Below, piece by piece: positions 58,301-62,589 of a stretch of 64,000 bases of DNA. The translations under genes were made by a program, and so were the position numbers. Numbering within the stretch: position 1 is the stretch's first letter; every line of letters begins with the position of its first letter. Source of the DNA: Plotosus lineatus (lineage: Eukaryota; Chordata; Actinopteri; Siluriformes; Plotosidae); assembly GCA_024760905.1 (NCBI GenBank), contig CM045745.1, positions 11,027,782 to 11,091,781 on the forward strand, in the 5' to 3' direction. The notes below the pieces were generated by a model. That model searched no databases and was not told where the DNA came from. It saw only the letters and a program-made list of their open reading frames with translations.

Positions 58301-61300
58301 GATTTGACCAATGGCAAATGAGCATAGATGGGAACTATGTTCCCTCTAAGCTGCGTGCGTGCGCAATTGGCCACTGGTTTCCGCGCACAGGTATTTTGCG
58401 CTGTGCGCAAAAAATAGGAATCCCACCTGAAGTGAAAATCAAATAAAAATACGTACTGGAGAACTATTCAGTCTGCTATTTTGGAATGTGATCCAATGAA
58501 TGAGGGGCGACTGGTTGCTCCAGCCAATGATGCGATTCACATACGTACTGACGCACCGAATTGATGTGATTGACAATGACAACATCCTTATGCGCCGCTT
58601 GCCACCTGTGTTTTTAGCTCTCTAAATGATGACTAATGTAAACAGAAGACACATGAGATACGCTGCTTTTGTTTAACTTTATAATAATGGCAAAACGAAC
58701 GGGCATCGACACAATCCCTCACGAAGCTGATCATAGGAAAGGCCAACATGTCACATATAAGCTTTGTTCTGATTGGTTCTTCACGTTTCGCTTTCTTATT
58801 CATTCAACATGGTGCTCCAGGAGGCCAGAGCTTCAAAATGGTGAAAATTATCACAAAAGAAAACGAATCGCTTATTCAGGTGATAGATCATCATATTTTA
58901 TCCCCCTGTAGGGTAGTGAAGCAATTGGTCTCTTCCGGAGAAGATTAACCAAGACGCGGGAACGCTTGCTACTTGTCCCCAGAAACATGCTGACAGCTTT
59001 GCAGCCTACGCTTTTTATGAAAGTCAGCAATGGTTCTTTTACATGAACCTCACGACATAGACAGTGAGAGACATGGCCCGCCTTTGATAACCCAGTTAGC
59101 TGCACTGGGGGGGGCAGTGACAACCCTGTGCGGACTCGAACCCCCAACCCTTAGGATCAACGATCCTGCGCCCTATCCACTAGACCACAACTGCCCCAGG
59201 TGATAAAGACGTGAAGAATACCGTTGGGACTGGTTAGAGAAGAGTAGTGTTGCTAGTTATATGTGATTGTGACTTTGGGAGCTGAGAGAACTGTTCAGCG
59301 GGGAAATTGTGTTTCTGTTGAAAACAAGTTCACTGCAAAAGAGGTAGCTGTATTTTTTAAATAAAGTAAAAAACATTTACATGATTATGTCAAATATTCT
59401 GTCTTTGTGTTTAATTTATATTCATCATTACTTCATTCTAGCATGAAGTTAATGATTCTTTTTAGCTGAGCATTATTGAGACTATTTTTGTGTTTATTCG
59501 TGTCCAAAACTCAAACTTCTATGTACTGAAAATATTAATCAACTGAACAATCTGAGACCATTTGTAAGAACTCTCTCCGTGAAGGAAGCTAATTGTAAGA
59601 ACTCTCTCCGTGGAGAAAGCTCTTAGATAAACCTGCACGACCTGGATTCCTGCATCTCAACGTCTAGGAGTACTCCGGGAGCAACAGACAACGAACCACA
59701 CGAGTGAAATCAGTCTGGTTTATTCATCGGAAGCTCTTCGAACACATGCAGTGTCCGCTTATTTATACAGAGGGATGTGCTTGCAAAGTAGTAATTGCGT
59801 GTTCACAAAGCATTTCCATATATATGTTTGTGCCCTGCGGCGCTTAACACTTGGCTAATTCCACTTCAAAGCAATTCCTCATTGTTACATTGTTACTTTC
59901 CGAATCCCACACCCCGAAACACGACACAGTAACACCCACCCAACAGTTTCATGTGCCTGGCGCACATGTCACAATTACACGTAGAACAGGAAGCTTTAGA
60001 TACACAGAAGTTACAATACACACATAGTTGCATCTCACTTATCCTATCAATTTATCCCTTCACCATTTCTAGTAGTCTAAAATGTATAAAACTCATTAGC
60101 TTCTGGGGGCCTTTGGCCCCCTGGACCCCTGGCCAGGCTCCGCCCTAGACCCCCGATTAAATTTTCAGCTGAAAATACAATTTCTCATTGTCATCCCTGT
60201 ACATCATATTTTACTTCTGGTTGATCATTCGCCCATGTAATTTGATACATGGGGTTTTTACTTCATAATACTTACTTGCGGATTATTTTCATTCGCGGGA
60301 GGGGCCGGAACCAAACCCCATGAATAAAGAATCCCTACTGTATGTATATTTATAAATTCACGGTCCCCCTCACCACCACCACAACGGGGATGAGGGGGAA
60401 ACCCAACTTTTAACTCTCGTGCATTTATTCAATGGGAACAAAATCCTACGTTAAACTTTGGTGACCCCAAGATGATGCCATTTTTTGCAATTCTTTAACA
60501 GGAAGCTTTGGAGAACTTTTTTTTATTTCTCTTACCGTCCTCTTCACTGTGTGTGGTAAAATTACTTCACATCCTTGTTCAGGCTTGTTTACCACTGTTT
60601 CAGTTGTTTTAAACTTCTGAATTATTCCTCTGACGGTAGATCTAGGCAGATGCATACGAGGGCCGATTTTCTTGTAGCCACTTGTGAAGGTCGACACACA
60701 TCCATTTTACTTGAATGTTGTGTTTCTTTATCTTTCCCATGTTGAATCGTGGATAAGAGAAACGGCCTCTGTGTCACATCATGTTTAGACCCCAGGAAAT
60801 CCATTGAATTGTTAGGGTGTCAATAATTGTGGAAAAGGTGATTTTATGAAATAACAGATTTTTTTTTTCCTCTTAAAATTTACTGGAGTTGAAGGTTCAA
60901 TTTTTTTTCCACAATTTTCATAATGAGAGTAGCTTCTGCAATAAAAATACAATTTATTTCAAGGCTTTTAACACATATTAATCAGGGGTGGCAATAATTG
61001 TGTTTGTGTGCCGCAAAGATGCTTCTATGGCAAAGAGAAATCATTCTGACGTCCCTGTGCTGTGTGTTTCAGGTTCTGAAGATGGGGGAGAAACTGCAGG
61101 GTTTACAAGAGGAGAAGCATCAGCTCTTCCTGCAGCTCAAAAAAGTCCTTCATGAAGAGGAAAAGCGACGAAGAAAAGAGCAAAGGTGTATGAGGAATGC
61201 TTTTCAGTCAAATTTGGTAGCTTCATAATTTTGTGTTGTTTATTGAACATCAGCTCACTGCCATTTTACTCGTGTCCTCTATTTTCATTCTTTACATCTG

Positions 61301-61961
61301 ACAAAAGTGACATTACAACACTCACTTCAGCCAGTTATCAGCCCAGTATATCTCTGCATTCAGGACAACACCTGCTCAGCTTACAAGGTACGTTCTAGGA
61401 CACTTTAATCTGTTTTAAAGTGATCCATGCTGTAAAGATGACCTACCTTCTGTATGTCCTTTGCTGGAGCTGCTGCATGTAATTTGAATCTTTGGAGGCG
61501 ATCATGTTCCTGGGTGCTTGACTCCACATTGCTATGACACCATCGGAATTTAAACTCATCTCTTGATGCTTAATATAATTTTAAATTGTGAATTTTTGTG
61601 AGTGTATCTATCTTTCAGGTAGTCCTGTGAGTCACAGTAGACCTGGAGGTCTGTTGGCAGAACGTGGGAAACAGCTGTTTCAGACACCTGGCATCCCTGT
61701 GAGTCAGATTTGTTTACCCAACTGCTATATAGTGCCTTTTTCATCAACGTGCACGTCTGGAACTGAGAATTGTTTGTGTTATTCAGGGTCGTCACTTCAC
61801 CGCTCAGCCTGCATTCACTTCAGGCTCTACAGAGCATGGTCAGTTTTCAGCCAGTCCTGCAGTTCATGAGGCATATGCAGTCACCCAGACACAGCACCCC
61901 TCGACCTATGGCCCAGCTGCATCTGTCCCCATTAGTTTCTCAGGAACACAGATCAGGCCTG
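31726..61961 (+). CDS. gps2: GPS2, G protein pathway suppressor 2 (partial at 3' end)
   Basis: Six coding exons join in phase: 31726-31819, 39465-39574, 61073-61185, 61308-61387, 61619-61698 and 61787-61961. They give 217 codons plus one base, about two thirds of the roughly 327-residue vertebrate protein; the remaining exons are beyond the window. GPS2 is a nuclear and cytoplasmic subunit of the NCoR/SMRT-TBL1-HDAC3 corepressor and also inhibits JNK and Ubc13 signalling. Seen: the start [20 protein letters not shown], a strongly charged helical/coiled-coil region of Glu, Lys and Arg including [12 protein letters not shown] and [13 protein letters not shown], then [20 protein letters not shown] and a KRRRKEQ basic end, which is the TBL1/SMRT-binding portion. 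A Gln/Pro/Ser-rich part follows. Introns of 7645 and 21498 bp are transposon-filled, while the next three are 122, 231 and 88 bp. Confidence 0.95.
31908..32182 (+). mobile_element. hAT MITE, 'GTGTCAAAC' family
   Basis: Left ACAGGAGTGTCAAACCCGTG and right GACATGAGTTTGACAACTAT are inverted. The interior CAAGCAGCAACACACCTGAC recurs near the right side inverted as CAGATGTGCTGCTGCATGG, so the element is partly palindromic. Confidence 0.65.
32517..33362 (+). mobile_element. Internally deleted hAT-like element
   Basis: Left terminus CAGTGTTCACGTTTGC and right terminus whose complement is CAGTGTTCATTTTTGC. GTACTG is present directly outside both ends (32511-32516 and 33363-33368), possibly part of a target duplication; hAT elements usually make 8 bp, so the match is incomplete. 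The 5' part carries a GC-rich leader with CTCGCGAGAT and an intact short frame at 32859-33272. Confidence 0.65.
32859..33272 (+). CDS. Transposon-encoded zinc-finger N-terminal protein
   Basis: An uninterrupted 137-codon frame with ATG in the context CAACATGCC. Residues 1-45 are basic and acidic ([34 protein letters not shown]). Residues 46-110 contain [23 protein letters not shown] and [14 protein letters not shown], a C..C ... H....H finger like the TTF-type/BED-like N-terminus of KIAA1586/ZNF862-related hAT transposases. The catalytic hAT domain is missing: after AHKLAMDI the sequence becomes unrelated and stops. It is bounded by hAT-like termini, so it is a transposon fragment and not a host gene. 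The undamaged frame may mean recent deletion or retained function. Confidence 0.5.
   Translation: MPPKKVFKVDENQRRLSNFFSMNKDSNRDKENVFDEEENCEDKPRKKRSFQQHWLKLYTWLRYVENDNDEDFMYCSVCTEHNKVNGMNKVTKNRNFQNTTLSRHADLSAHKLAMDILCVGNDLFEVLYIFGRIFSVI
33424..33890 (+). mobile_element. Tigger-like MITE fragment ('CAGTAGGCCCTCG')
   Basis: Begins CAGTAGGCCCTCGACATTCG, with GGGGTTCGGTTACGAGCCCT and AATAGTC-rich AT sequence downstream; similar openings occur at 43229. The matching right terminus is not clear. Confidence 0.5.
33897..34368 (+). pseudogene. LINE 5' region with endonuclease start
   Basis: Starts AAGATGGCGCTGCC, a 5'-end style common in LINEs. The predicted peptide includes [20 protein letters not shown] and [14 protein letters not shown], the N-terminal block of the APE-type endonuclease of fish L2/Rex-like LINEs (the Glu of ETWL is the metal-binding residue). 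It is cut off after about 470 bp. A diverged second copy runs in the opposite direction at 63040-63680. Confidence 0.6.
34369..34880 (+). repeat. Dispersed repeat X, copy 1
   Basis: Closely matches 51645-52190: shared ACATTACATGAAGC/ACTTTACATGAAGCTTAAAA, CACAAGGGTGCC, TTGAACTCGTTTAGAACACA, TTCAAGAGATGCATACAAAG and TAGATTGTGCCGATCTGAGC in order. In the second location it forms the core of a TIR element. Non-coding. Confidence 0.7.
34881..35085 (-). mobile_element. Tigger-type MITE fragment
   Basis: CTCCTCGCCAATGGGAGGCC, GTTGGGAGGTCAATGGGAG and the terminal TTTCGTAAGGTGAGGTACC correspond to the inverted right part of the MITE at 5999-6876, including its CCAAT-bearing unit. Confidence 0.65.
35086..35249. 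repeat. (TG)n/(TA)n tract
   Basis: Alternating TA and TG repeats between two Tigger-like elements. All reading frames across it are artefacts. Confidence 0.95.
35250..35692 (+). mobile_element. Tigger-type MITE
   Basis: Left end CAGTGGTATCTCAACTTATG; right end CGGATTAATTTTGTAAGTAG followed by AGGTGTG, a decayed inverted version. Includes ACGAGCTTCGATCTCACC. No transposase frame. Confidence 0.6.
35723..36333 (+). mobile_element. Tigger-type MITE
   Basis: Left CAGTCGGCCCCAATTTACAA and right TTCGTAAGTTGGGGGCCGAC are inverted repeats ending CTG. Internally GGGAGGCCAGCGGGGTGGGA and GGAAACTGATCTTCGTAACC are related to the MITE at 5999-6876. Confidence 0.75.
36645..36942 (-). mobile_element. SINE tail b with 15-bp TSD
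   Basis: Flanked by ATCTGTTCAACAACC (36630-36644 and 36943-36957). On the minus strand: head GGCAGTGGTGGTCTAGTGGG with GTTGGGGGTTTGAGTCCC, a body shortened in the middle, a switch after GTGTTTCTGTCCC, and the RTE-type tail with TGTCAGGAAGGGCATC and TGGCGACCCCTGATAAAGGG. Confidence 0.85.
37568..38243 (+). mobile_element. Tigger-type MITE
   Basis: Termini CAGTGGAACCTTGGTGGTCG and TTCGAGCACCGAGGTTCCACTG are inverted. The interior contains decayed pogo-like sequence (GATCAGAGTTCGAACGGATC) and GA-rich stretches but no intact frame. Confidence 0.75.
38244..39230. other. No gene seen
   Basis: Intronic sequence of GPS2. A small (TA)n run at 38610-38625 and an unassigned segment at 38640-38870 (GATTGGTC and CATTGGCC motifs) are the only notable points. 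A repeated GCTGTTGATTACAATATTAAA-like phrase occurs twice at 38980-39050. Confidence 0.5.
39231..39345 (-). repeat. SINE tail-a fragment
   Basis: CCTAATTAGGGTTGCCAGGA and GCAGACTCTGGGCAAGGGTG on the plus strand are the complement of tail a. No head. Confidence 0.55.
39465..39574 (+). CDS. gps2: GPS2 second coding exon
   Basis: Acceptor TTTCTTGCAG ends at 39464 and donor GTGAGA starts at 39575. Encodes [18 protein letters not shown] and on to [13 protein letters not shown], the charged helix matching vertebrate GPS2. Phase-1 entry and phase-0 exit. It is isolated between introns of 7.6 and 21.5 kb. Confidence 0.95.
39910..40355 (+). mobile_element. TA-flanked MITE, family 1, copy 3
   Basis: CAGGGATCCCTCACTTTCCA at the left and AGCAAGGGATCCCTG at the right, with TA at 39908-39909 and 40356-40357. 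Same interior order as copy 1. Confidence 0.8.
40594..41412 (+). repeat. MITE family 1 fragment plus 'CAGTAGGCC' MITE end
   Basis: Starts with the family-1 terminus (GGGATCCCTCATTTTCCGTG) and continues to about 40890. Then comes different repeat sequence that includes a tail-b scrap at 41025-41085 (TTTCCCTTTATCAGGGGTCG, minus). The final part, AGCCCTATGATGCCACTCAA to GGGCCTACTG, is the inverted form of the repeat at 43230-43650. Confidence 0.55.
41408..42207 (+). mobile_element. TIR element, 'TATTTTCC' type
   Basis: TGTATTTTCCAGACTCTCTG with CAGAGTATAAGTTGATTTGG at the left is mirrored on the right by CTGGAGTATAAGTCGGACCC and GACTTATAGTTTGGAAAATACG. About 800 bp, non-coding. Superfamily uncertain. 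Confidence 0.6.
43229..43990 (+). mobile_element. 'CAGTAGGCC' MITE with internal duplication
   Basis: Starts CAGTAGGCCTCTGTTTTTCG. The segment CTCCTTACCAGAAGCTAG(A/G)GAAGATGCAG ... GAGTGGCATCAT(G/A)GGGCTTAAAT occurs twice (about 43465-43530 and 43780-43840), so roughly 325 bp was tandemly duplicated. The same segment lies inverted at 41130-41220. Confidence 0.6.
45272..47793 (+). mobile_element. RTE LINE, 5'-truncated, 13-bp TSD
   Basis: Flanked by ATAGTCATCAAAC (45259-45271 and 47794-47806), a duplication of the right arm of the surrounding hAT. The insert begins inside the endonuclease domain and ends with the RTE 3' UTR (GCTGTGGCGACCCCTGAAGG ... GCTGAAAGAAGA). Confidence 0.9.
45287..47600 (+). 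pseudogene. RTE-type endonuclease and reverse transcriptase, broken
   Basis: Codes for the C-terminal half of an APE endonuclease ([33 protein letters not shown]), a linker, then reverse transcriptase. RT motifs seen are [68 protein letters not shown] and the catalytic MMFVDDLMI (F-V-D-D). Frame changes occur at about 45600, 46000-46350 and 46925, and again near 47270, so no complete product is possible. In annotated fish genomes the endonuclease part is often mislabelled 'craniofacial development protein 2-like'. Confidence 0.85.
47908..48217 (-). mobile_element. SINE tail b
   Basis: On the minus strand: head GCGGTAGTGGTGGTCTAGTGGTA (shortened here), GGTTGGGGGTTTGAGTCCC, body GGCGGGCCATGTCCCTCACTG, and the RTE-type tail ending in TGGCGACCCCTGAGAAAAGC. 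The tail has a small internal deletion relative to 4904-5241. Confidence 0.8.
48640..49098. other. Unassigned, partly CpG-rich; contains 30-bp palindrome
   Basis: The stretch 48800-48990 is richer in CG (GTTTCGTCGTTGTCGG, AAAGACCGCCAACCGC) than its surroundings. The frame at 48805-49065 has no recognised domain. A perfect 30-bp palindrome lies at 49048-49077. Confidence 0.5.
49099..49712 (+). mobile_element. hAT MITE, 'CTCAAATAGTG' family, copy 2
   Basis: CAGTGCTTCTCAAATAGTGG at the left; AATTGAGAAACACTG at the right. The interior at 49345 reads ATGGAAAAATTTCTAACCGG, resembling the MEKFL..KRK start of ZBED-type hAT transposases, but no transposase follows. Confidence 0.75.
49965..50140 (+). 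repeat. Diverged SINE with L2-like body (split)
   Basis: GCACATCTGCCTCACAGCAA, GCCTGGGTTCAGGTGTGTCT and CACAGTCCAAAGATATGCAC follow the family order. It is interrupted by the SINE at 50158-50501; ATTGACCCTAGATCAGT is duplicated around that insertion. Confidence 0.65.
50158..50501 (-). mobile_element. SINE tail b with 17-bp TSD
   Basis: Flanked by ATTGACCCTAGATCAGT (50141-50157 and 50502-50518). Minus strand: head with GCCGAGCGGTATAGGGTGC, GTTGGGGGTTCAAGTCCC, body GGCCGGCCATGTCTCTCACC, the switch after TTGTTTCTGTCCC, and tail b with GTCAGGAAGGACATCCGAC. Near the end the GGCGACCCC motif is damaged. Confidence 0.85.
50515..51165 (-). mobile_element. hAT MITE, 'CTCAAATAGTG' family, copy 3
   Basis: The inverted copy: TGCCCCACTATTTGAAAAGCACTG at the right end mirrors the left end of copy 2, and TCACACCGTCGCGCTATGG-like sequence corresponds to the inner motif. 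It is split by a short RTE insertion at 50630-50759. Confidence 0.65.
50630..50759 (-). mobile_element. Very short RTE LINE 3' end with 16-bp TSD
   Basis: Flanked by TACACCACTGCATAAC (50614-50629 and 50760-50775). The minus strand holds the last 100 bp of the RTE coding end plus GCTGTGGCGACCCCTGAAGG and an AAGAAGAAG tail. Only 130 bp, so it shows that the 3' end alone directs insertion. Confidence 0.9.
51249..51290. repeat. Perfect 19-bp hairpin with 4-nt loop
   Basis: Arms CATCAGCAGAGAGGTAGGC (51249-51267) and its exact complement (51272-51290) surround TATT. It lies in decayed SINE/L2 sequence (51170-51330), and GGTAGGCAATAGCC repeats again directly after it. Confidence 0.9.
51482..52496 (+). 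mobile_element. TIR element containing repeat X and a microsatellite
   Basis: Left terminus CAGACGTTCCTCGGCTTACG; right terminus whose complement reads CAGACACTCCCCAACTTGCG. Repeat X copy 2 (51645-52190) lies inside, followed by a (TG)n(TA)n(CA)n tract at 52264-52327. Pogo/Tigger-like by its termini. Confidence 0.65.
52912..54613 (+). pseudogene. RTE LINE 5' half (endonuclease), 3'-truncated
   Basis: Begins with a leader (GCAGCCGTGACAGGGGTGGG) and opens a frame at 52984 encoding [20 protein letters not shown], a basic [13 protein letters not shown] stretch, then the APE endonuclease start [20 protein letters not shown] and [17 protein letters not shown] of LNVGT and E of QETRW are the expected catalytic residues. 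A stop at 53470 and further frame breaks follow. A 215-codon frame at 53883-54530 covers the linker before RT. The element stops abruptly at about 54613, just before the reverse transcriptase core. Loss of the 3' end is unusual for a LINE and suggests later deletion or rearrangement. Confidence 0.85.
54825..57079 (+). mobile_element. Tigger/pogo transposon
   Basis: Left terminus CAGTGGTACCTCGGTTCTCG and right terminus CGAGAACCGAGGTACCTG are inverted repeats of Tigger type. The length of about 2.25 kb fits a near full-length autonomous element. Contains a decayed transposase. The flanks are CA/TG repeats, so a TA duplication cannot be verified. Confidence 0.85.
55108..56740 (+). pseudogene. 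Decayed Tigger transposase (TIGD1-like)
   Basis: Starts [16 protein letters not shown] and soon hits a stop. Later frames carry [12 protein letters not shown] (CENP-B-type helix-turn-helix), [20 protein letters not shown] (CENP-B/HTH domain 2), [10 protein letters not shown] (part of the DDE catalytic core), [20 protein letters not shown] and [20 protein letters not shown]. These are in the order expected for a TIGD1-related pogo transposase. Many stops and frameshifts. It is a transposon relic in a GPS2 intron. Confidence 0.85.
57104..57220 (+). repeat. MITE family 1 fragment
   Basis: CAGGGATCCCTCACTTTTTC, GCGGTTAATTGGGACCAGGA and CACGTGACCATCGAAATCCG match the left end of family 1. Confidence 0.65.
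57225..57680 (+). mobile_element. Fold-back hAT MITE, right half
   Basis: Same sequence order as the right arm at about 45015-45270: TAATAAAATTAGAGTTTCAA, GGCGCTCCGCTGCAGTGACG, AAATGCATGACATTTATTCA, GCCACCTGATTTATCCGAGA, GTCATCAAAAGAGCCACATC and GTGAGCCATAGGTTCCCGAT. Left arm partly retained in inverted form. Confidence 0.7.
57742..58140 (+). pseudogene. 5'-truncated RTE LINE, 3' end only
   Basis: The frame 57720-58121 holds [40 protein letters not shown], a basic [16 protein letters not shown] and [11 protein letters not shown] stop, then GAAGGGAGCAGCCGAAAG. It is near-identical to 8160-8565 and truncated at almost the same upstream point. Confidence 0.8.
58325..58885 (+). repeat. hAT-like left end and unassigned sequence
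   Basis: TATGTTCCCTCTAAGCTGCG with GCGCGCAC-like repeats resembles a common fish hAT terminus. A short frame from 58687 ([20 protein letters not shown]) has no recognised domain. The right terminus was not found. Confidence 0.4.
58886..59196 (-). mobile_element. tRNA-headed SINE with a third, unrecognised tail (tail c)
   Basis: Flanked by the 9-bp repeat CAGGTGATA (58877-58885 and 59197-59205). On the minus strand: head GGCAGTTGTGGTCTAGTGG, GGTTGGGGGTTCGAGTCC, and the normal body to CAGCATGTTTCTG (58980-58992). There the usual tail a or b is replaced by about 95 bp beginning GGGACAAGTAGC and ending near ATATGATGATC. The short duplication makes this insertion model probable but not certain. 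Confidence 0.6.
59562..60110 (-). repeat. Possible solo LTR
   Basis: On the minus strand a TATAAATA-like motif (complement of TATTTATA at about 59760) lies about 45 bp upstream of an AATAAAC signal (about 59718), and the end GTTCTTACA suits an LTR 3' terminus. TGTAAGAACTCTCTCCGTG occurs twice at 59564-59611. No target duplication was established and no internal gene exists. Confidence 0.35.
60440..61003 (-). pseudogene. Tc1-like transposase, N-terminal relic
   Basis: On the minus strand a start MGKIKKHN near 60739 is followed, with frame changes, by VDLHK and then [20 protein letters not shown], the paired-like helix-turn-helix of Tc1 transposases, and [29 protein letters not shown]. The DDE domain is missing. 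The terminal region has two direct repeats GGTGTCAATAATTGTGG (60812) and GGTGGCAATAATTGTG (60986), an IR/DR-type end. It lies about 70 bp before the acceptor of the third GPS2 coding exon. Confidence 0.7.
61073..61185 (+). CDS. gps2: GPS2 third coding exon
   Basis: Acceptor TGTGTTTCAG ends at 61072; donor GTGTAT starts at 61186. Encodes [18 protein letters not shown] and [14 protein letters not shown], the end of the coiled-coil interaction region. Phase 0 entry, phase 2 exit. Confidence 0.95.
61308..61387 (+). CDS. gps2: GPS2 fourth coding exon
   Basis: Acceptor ACAAAAG ends at 61307; donor GTACGT starts at 61388. Encodes [20 protein letters not shown] and QHLLSLQ, matching the conserved DLTTLTSAAYQ segment of GPS2. 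The acceptor lacks a strong pyrimidine tract directly before AG but has TTTTCATTC upstream. Confidence 0.9.
61619..61698 (+). CDS. gps2: GPS2 fifth coding exon
   Basis: Acceptor TATCTTTCAG ends at 61618; donor GTGAGT starts at 61699. Encodes [20 protein letters not shown] and FQTPGIP; the start matches the SPGGHNRPG region of the mammalian protein. Confidence 0.9.
61787..61961 (+). CDS. gps2: GPS2 sixth coding exon
   Basis: Acceptor TTATTCAG ends at 61786; donor GTATGT starts at 61962. Encodes [20 protein letters not shown] and a Gln/Pro/Ser/Thr-rich stretch ending GTQIRPG. Phase 1 exit; later exons were not found before 64000. Confidence 0.9.
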
Positions 61962-62589
61962 GTATGTATAAATCTACACAGATGGAAATAAGGAATGGTT
62001 TTCTTGCAGAATAAACTGAGGAGTAATGATGTTTGGTAAGGGTGATATGTAAAAAAAAAAAAAAGAGAATGTTTGGTAAGTGATGGCTCATAATGATGTA
62101 AATGTGGCAACATGGACAGGTTCCTGACAAATATATAGATTTAGGCCCTGCCTAAAGGCTAAACTCCCATAAGGTATCTGGATTGTGAGGCTGGTTTTGT
62201 AGAAGTAGTGCGGCTTCTTTAAAGTCACCCCCTGGTCTATCGGGCTGTTGTGAAAGTCGGAAAGGTTAACACGGTTTTCTTTTCACTGCCTTTCACTAAG
62301 GCCACTCATTTTTTTTATTTTCTGTTTGACTGTTTTTTCAGAACGAATTTGTGATGTCGGAGGAAATAAGGCTATTAGATTTAAAATACTATTATTTACG
62401 ATTTTGAAAGAAAAACGGTGTCGGAGGGAAAAATAAAAAAAAAAATTATTTATTTTTTTTGTTGATATTAATAGCACAGGAAGGTTTCATTATGTAAAAT
62501 TTATTCATGTATAATATCTGGTTGATGGCTCTAGAAGTTCTGGGAATATCATCAAATATAGTGTGCACATTACATATGTCTCAATACAG

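Noticed and set aside
60100..60185. Helitron 3' end (hairpin followed by CTAG)
   Set aside because: Hairpins GGGGGCCTTTGGCCCCC and CCTGGCCAGG and a CCCTAG occur, but no 5' TC terminus or AT-target insertion could be shown.
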